Assembly: GCA_009663005.1 (NCBI GenBank)
Contig: CM018897.1
Location: 3,526,434 to 3,556,433, forward strand
Source of the DNA: Actinidia chinensis
Lineage: Eukaryota; Streptophyta; Magnoliopsida; Ericales; Actinidiaceae
Reading direction: 5' to 3'
DNA length: 30,000 bases
Every line of letters starts with the position of its first letter. The stretch's first letter is position 1. The translations under genes were made by a program, and so were the position numbers. Shown here one piece after another: positions 28,214-30,000 of the stretch. Below the pieces are notes generated by a model. That model saw only the letters and a program-made list of their open reading frames with translations. It did no database searches and was not told where the DNA came from.

Positions 28214-28355
28214 CAGTGACGAATCTAAAATTCTTACTATGGAAGGTGAAAGTATAATTGAGAAAAAAAAATTAAACTATAATACCAATAAGTAGTGAAT
28301 TTTTTAAATATTTTTAGAGTGAAATCGCCCCCAAATCCCCCTAGATCAATCATTG
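28214..28355. mobile_element. hAT-like MITE (142 bp) with 8 bp target duplication
   Basis: The left end CAGTGACGAATCTA pairs with the right end, whose reverse complement is CAATGATTGATCTA. The flanking octamers are TTCGCCGG (28206-28213) and TTCGTCGG (28356-28363), 7 of 8 identical. The interior is AT-rich, with GCCCCCAAATCCCCC near the right end. It is a different subfamily from the CAGGGGCGGA copies in intron 1. Confidence 0.82.
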
Positions 28356-28413
28356 TTCGTCGGTCATTTCAACATCCACCACCCCTTCCCAAGTAAATTT
28401 TAAATGTAACAAA

Positions 28414-28562
28414 GATATCATGTTGTCATTATGACGTGATATCACCATCCAATAATAAATTTATAATTAAATAAGTAAATTCTATTAGGTAAAATTAACT
28501 AATTCTTTTGAAAAGTTAAAAAATTTTGATGTCTACATAATGAAGATACCACATGATAATGA
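28414..28562. mobile_element. Small inverted-repeat element
   Basis: ATATCATGTTGTCATTATG at the left and, in reverse complement, TATCATGTGGTATCTTCATT at the right face each other about 110 bp apart, with AT-rich sequence between them. It could be a MITE or a chance AT-rich match. Confidence 0.35.
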
Positions 28563-28909
28563 TTCACAGTATAACTGTTATATTGAATTTTTTTTCTCTC
28601 CAAATGATACCTTCGATCTTCTCCGCTCCCCAAATAAAAGCCGGCGAACAACACAAGGAGAGAGAAAATCCTATAGTTTTATATTATATTTTCGGATTGA
28701 AGGAGAATAGTGCACAAGGACTTGTATTCAAGTACTTACCTCCATTTTCAACTAAGAAATTAAAAATATATATATAATTTTGATTAAATAAAAAAAATTA
28801 TAAAAAATAAAATAAAAACTCAAAAATTAAAGTAACTTAAAAAAATTGTTACCCGAGACTATCTATAATATAAGATAACTTAGTTTTTAAATCTAAAAAC
28901 TATATCCAA

Positions 28910-28941
<32 letters not shown>

Positions 28942-29255
28942 CAATGGCAAAGATTTCACCTAAAATTATTTTTTTTTAAAAAAATATCACTTTCTTCTCT
29001 CAAATGTGTGGGGTTTACATATATTTTGATTCAATGGACAAAAAATATTTAAAATTTGATAAATTTTTTATCCATTTGATCATTTTTTAATGGGACTTTT
29101 AAAAAAATTAAAACACCCCTTTCTTTTTTTCTTATTGTTTTTTTTCTCCTAATTATAACGCTTTTTTCAAAATTATTATATTTTTTTAACTTGTTCTCCA
29201 TTTTGTAGCATATGTAGCTCCTTCGTATATCATGTAAGGATCTTTTTTCTAAGGC
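28563..29255. other. AT-rich upstream DNA, nothing assigned
   Basis: Dense A and T runs, no open frame of note and no bounded element. The segment ACGGTTGAAATTCATTTGAA at 28917-28936 stands out as less AT-rich but has no partner in the window. Confidence 0.5.
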
Positions 29256-29835
29256 TTCCGTTTGGCTGGAGTATATGGGAGAGGATAACTTTTCGAGGGG
29301 GGATATTTTAGAGGAAGATCTTTTGAAAGGGGAATAACTTTTAACTTTAGGGGCCGTCTGGCTGGTGATAAGGTGGTGGGATAACTTTTTTCTTTTTTTT
29401 TTTTTTTCTTATTTTTTTTTTTCCCCCCGGAATAATTTTTTCCCCACGTCGTTTGGCTGGCGATAGGAGCGGATATTATGCCCCGGATAGTTTTTTCCCC
29501 AGCAGGTGGTAAAGGCGGATATTTTTGGGTGGCCTAACCCTAACAAAGTTATCCGGGGGATAGGGGGTGAGGGATAAGAACAAATATATCAAGAGAAACA
29601 AAATGTATATTTTTATTTATATATATATATATAGAAACAAATATATTTTTTTATATCTAATATTTTATATTTTGTTTCTCTATATCTATTTTTCTTCCTT
29701 ATCCCCACCCTTATCACCAGTTCTAAAAGTATCCCAACAAAATTAAAGTTATCCCCCTCCAAAAGTTACCCTCCTAAAATTTATCCCCCTTTTACATTTA
29801 TCCCCTCCATATCCGCCCCAACGGTACCCGTTATT
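29256..29835. repeat. Foldback element with TTTGGCTGG / GGATAAC arms
   Basis: The left arm (29256-29390) reads CCGTTTGGCTGGAGTATATGG, then repeated GGGGATAAC and ATTTTAGAGG blocks, then GGCTGGTGATAAGG. The right arm (29695-29835) in reverse complement reads CCGTTGGGGCGGATATGG with the same blocks in the same order, ending CTGGTGATAAGGG. A further direct copy of the motif (GTTTGGCTGGCGATAGGAGCG) is at 29450-29470. This is a long imperfect inverted repeat, non-coding, possibly several nested MITEs. Confidence 0.8.
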
Positions 29836-30000
29836 TGAATACTTTTTATAATGGGTGGGAACGGGTGGAGATAAGGAAGAAAATATATAGAAGAAACAAA
29901 ATATAAAATATTTTTATACTTAACAAGATATATTTTATTTCTCTCTATATATAAACATAATTATACATTTTGTTCTCTTTATATATATTTTTTCGTATCC
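29572..30000. repeat. Two AT-rich palindromes, the second reaching the window edge
   Basis: Palindrome 1 (29572-29705) runs from GGATAAGAACAAATATATC to its mirror ATTTTTCTTCCTTATCC, with GAGAAACAAAAT and ATTTTGTTTCTC facing each other across a (TA)n centre. Palindrome 2 (29868-30000) repeats the plan: GAAACAAAATATAAAATA facing TACATTTTGTTCTC, and it ends CGTATCC at the last base. The first lies inside the foldback at 29256-29835. The second suggests another foldback that continues beyond the window. Confidence 0.75.

Overview
This window is nuclear DNA from a flowering plant, most likely a eudicot. It is AT-rich, has GT-AG introns and long non-coding stretches, and is full of decayed plant transposable elements. 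The species cannot be named from the sequence.

There is one real protein-coding gene that I can support. It is a complete MIKC-type MADS-box transcription factor on the minus strand, from the ATG at 27023 to the TAG ending at 12282. I assembled it by hand from eight exons of 182, 79, 62, 100, 42, 84, 155 and 16 bp. Every junction is GT-AG and in phase, and the product is 239 residues with MADS, I, K and C regions. The residues place it in the AGL17 / ANR1 / AGL21 clade, which is known for roles in root and nutrient responses and, in some members, flowering. Intron 1 is about 10.6 kb and acts as a transposon sink.

Layout from left to right. Positions 1-3228 are intergenic, with two tandem duplications and a weak SINE-like trace. 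Positions 3229-8844 hold a full-length but heavily mutated Ty1/copia retrotransposon, with 414 and 394 bp LTRs, a tRNA-Met primer site, and broken gag, protease, integrase, RT and RNase H. Positions 8990-9725 are a probable PIF/Harbinger-type non-autonomous element, followed by about 2.5 kb of 3' flank with no supported gene. Positions 12282-13075 hold MADS exons 8 to 4. Intron 3 follows, with a 61 bp tandem repeat and a LINE fragment, and then exons 3 and 2. Positions 16205-26841 are intron 1. It contains a 311 bp inverted-repeat element, an RTE-type LINE 3' end, another inverted-repeat element, two hAT-like MITEs, a 397 bp GC-richer element with a perfect 8 bp target duplication, and a tandem array cut in two by a solo LTR. 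Exon 1 is at 27023-26842. Upstream lie a duplicated CT-rich leader, candidate promoter boxes, more small inverted-repeat elements and, at 29256-30000, a foldback and AT-palindrome cluster that runs to the window edge.

I found no undescribed multi-gene system. The most useful results are the complete exon structure of the MADS gene (including a 16 bp last coding exon behind a tandem NAGNAG acceptor), the solo LTR dated relative to the array it interrupts, and several small elements whose boundaries are fixed by near-perfect 8 bp target duplications.
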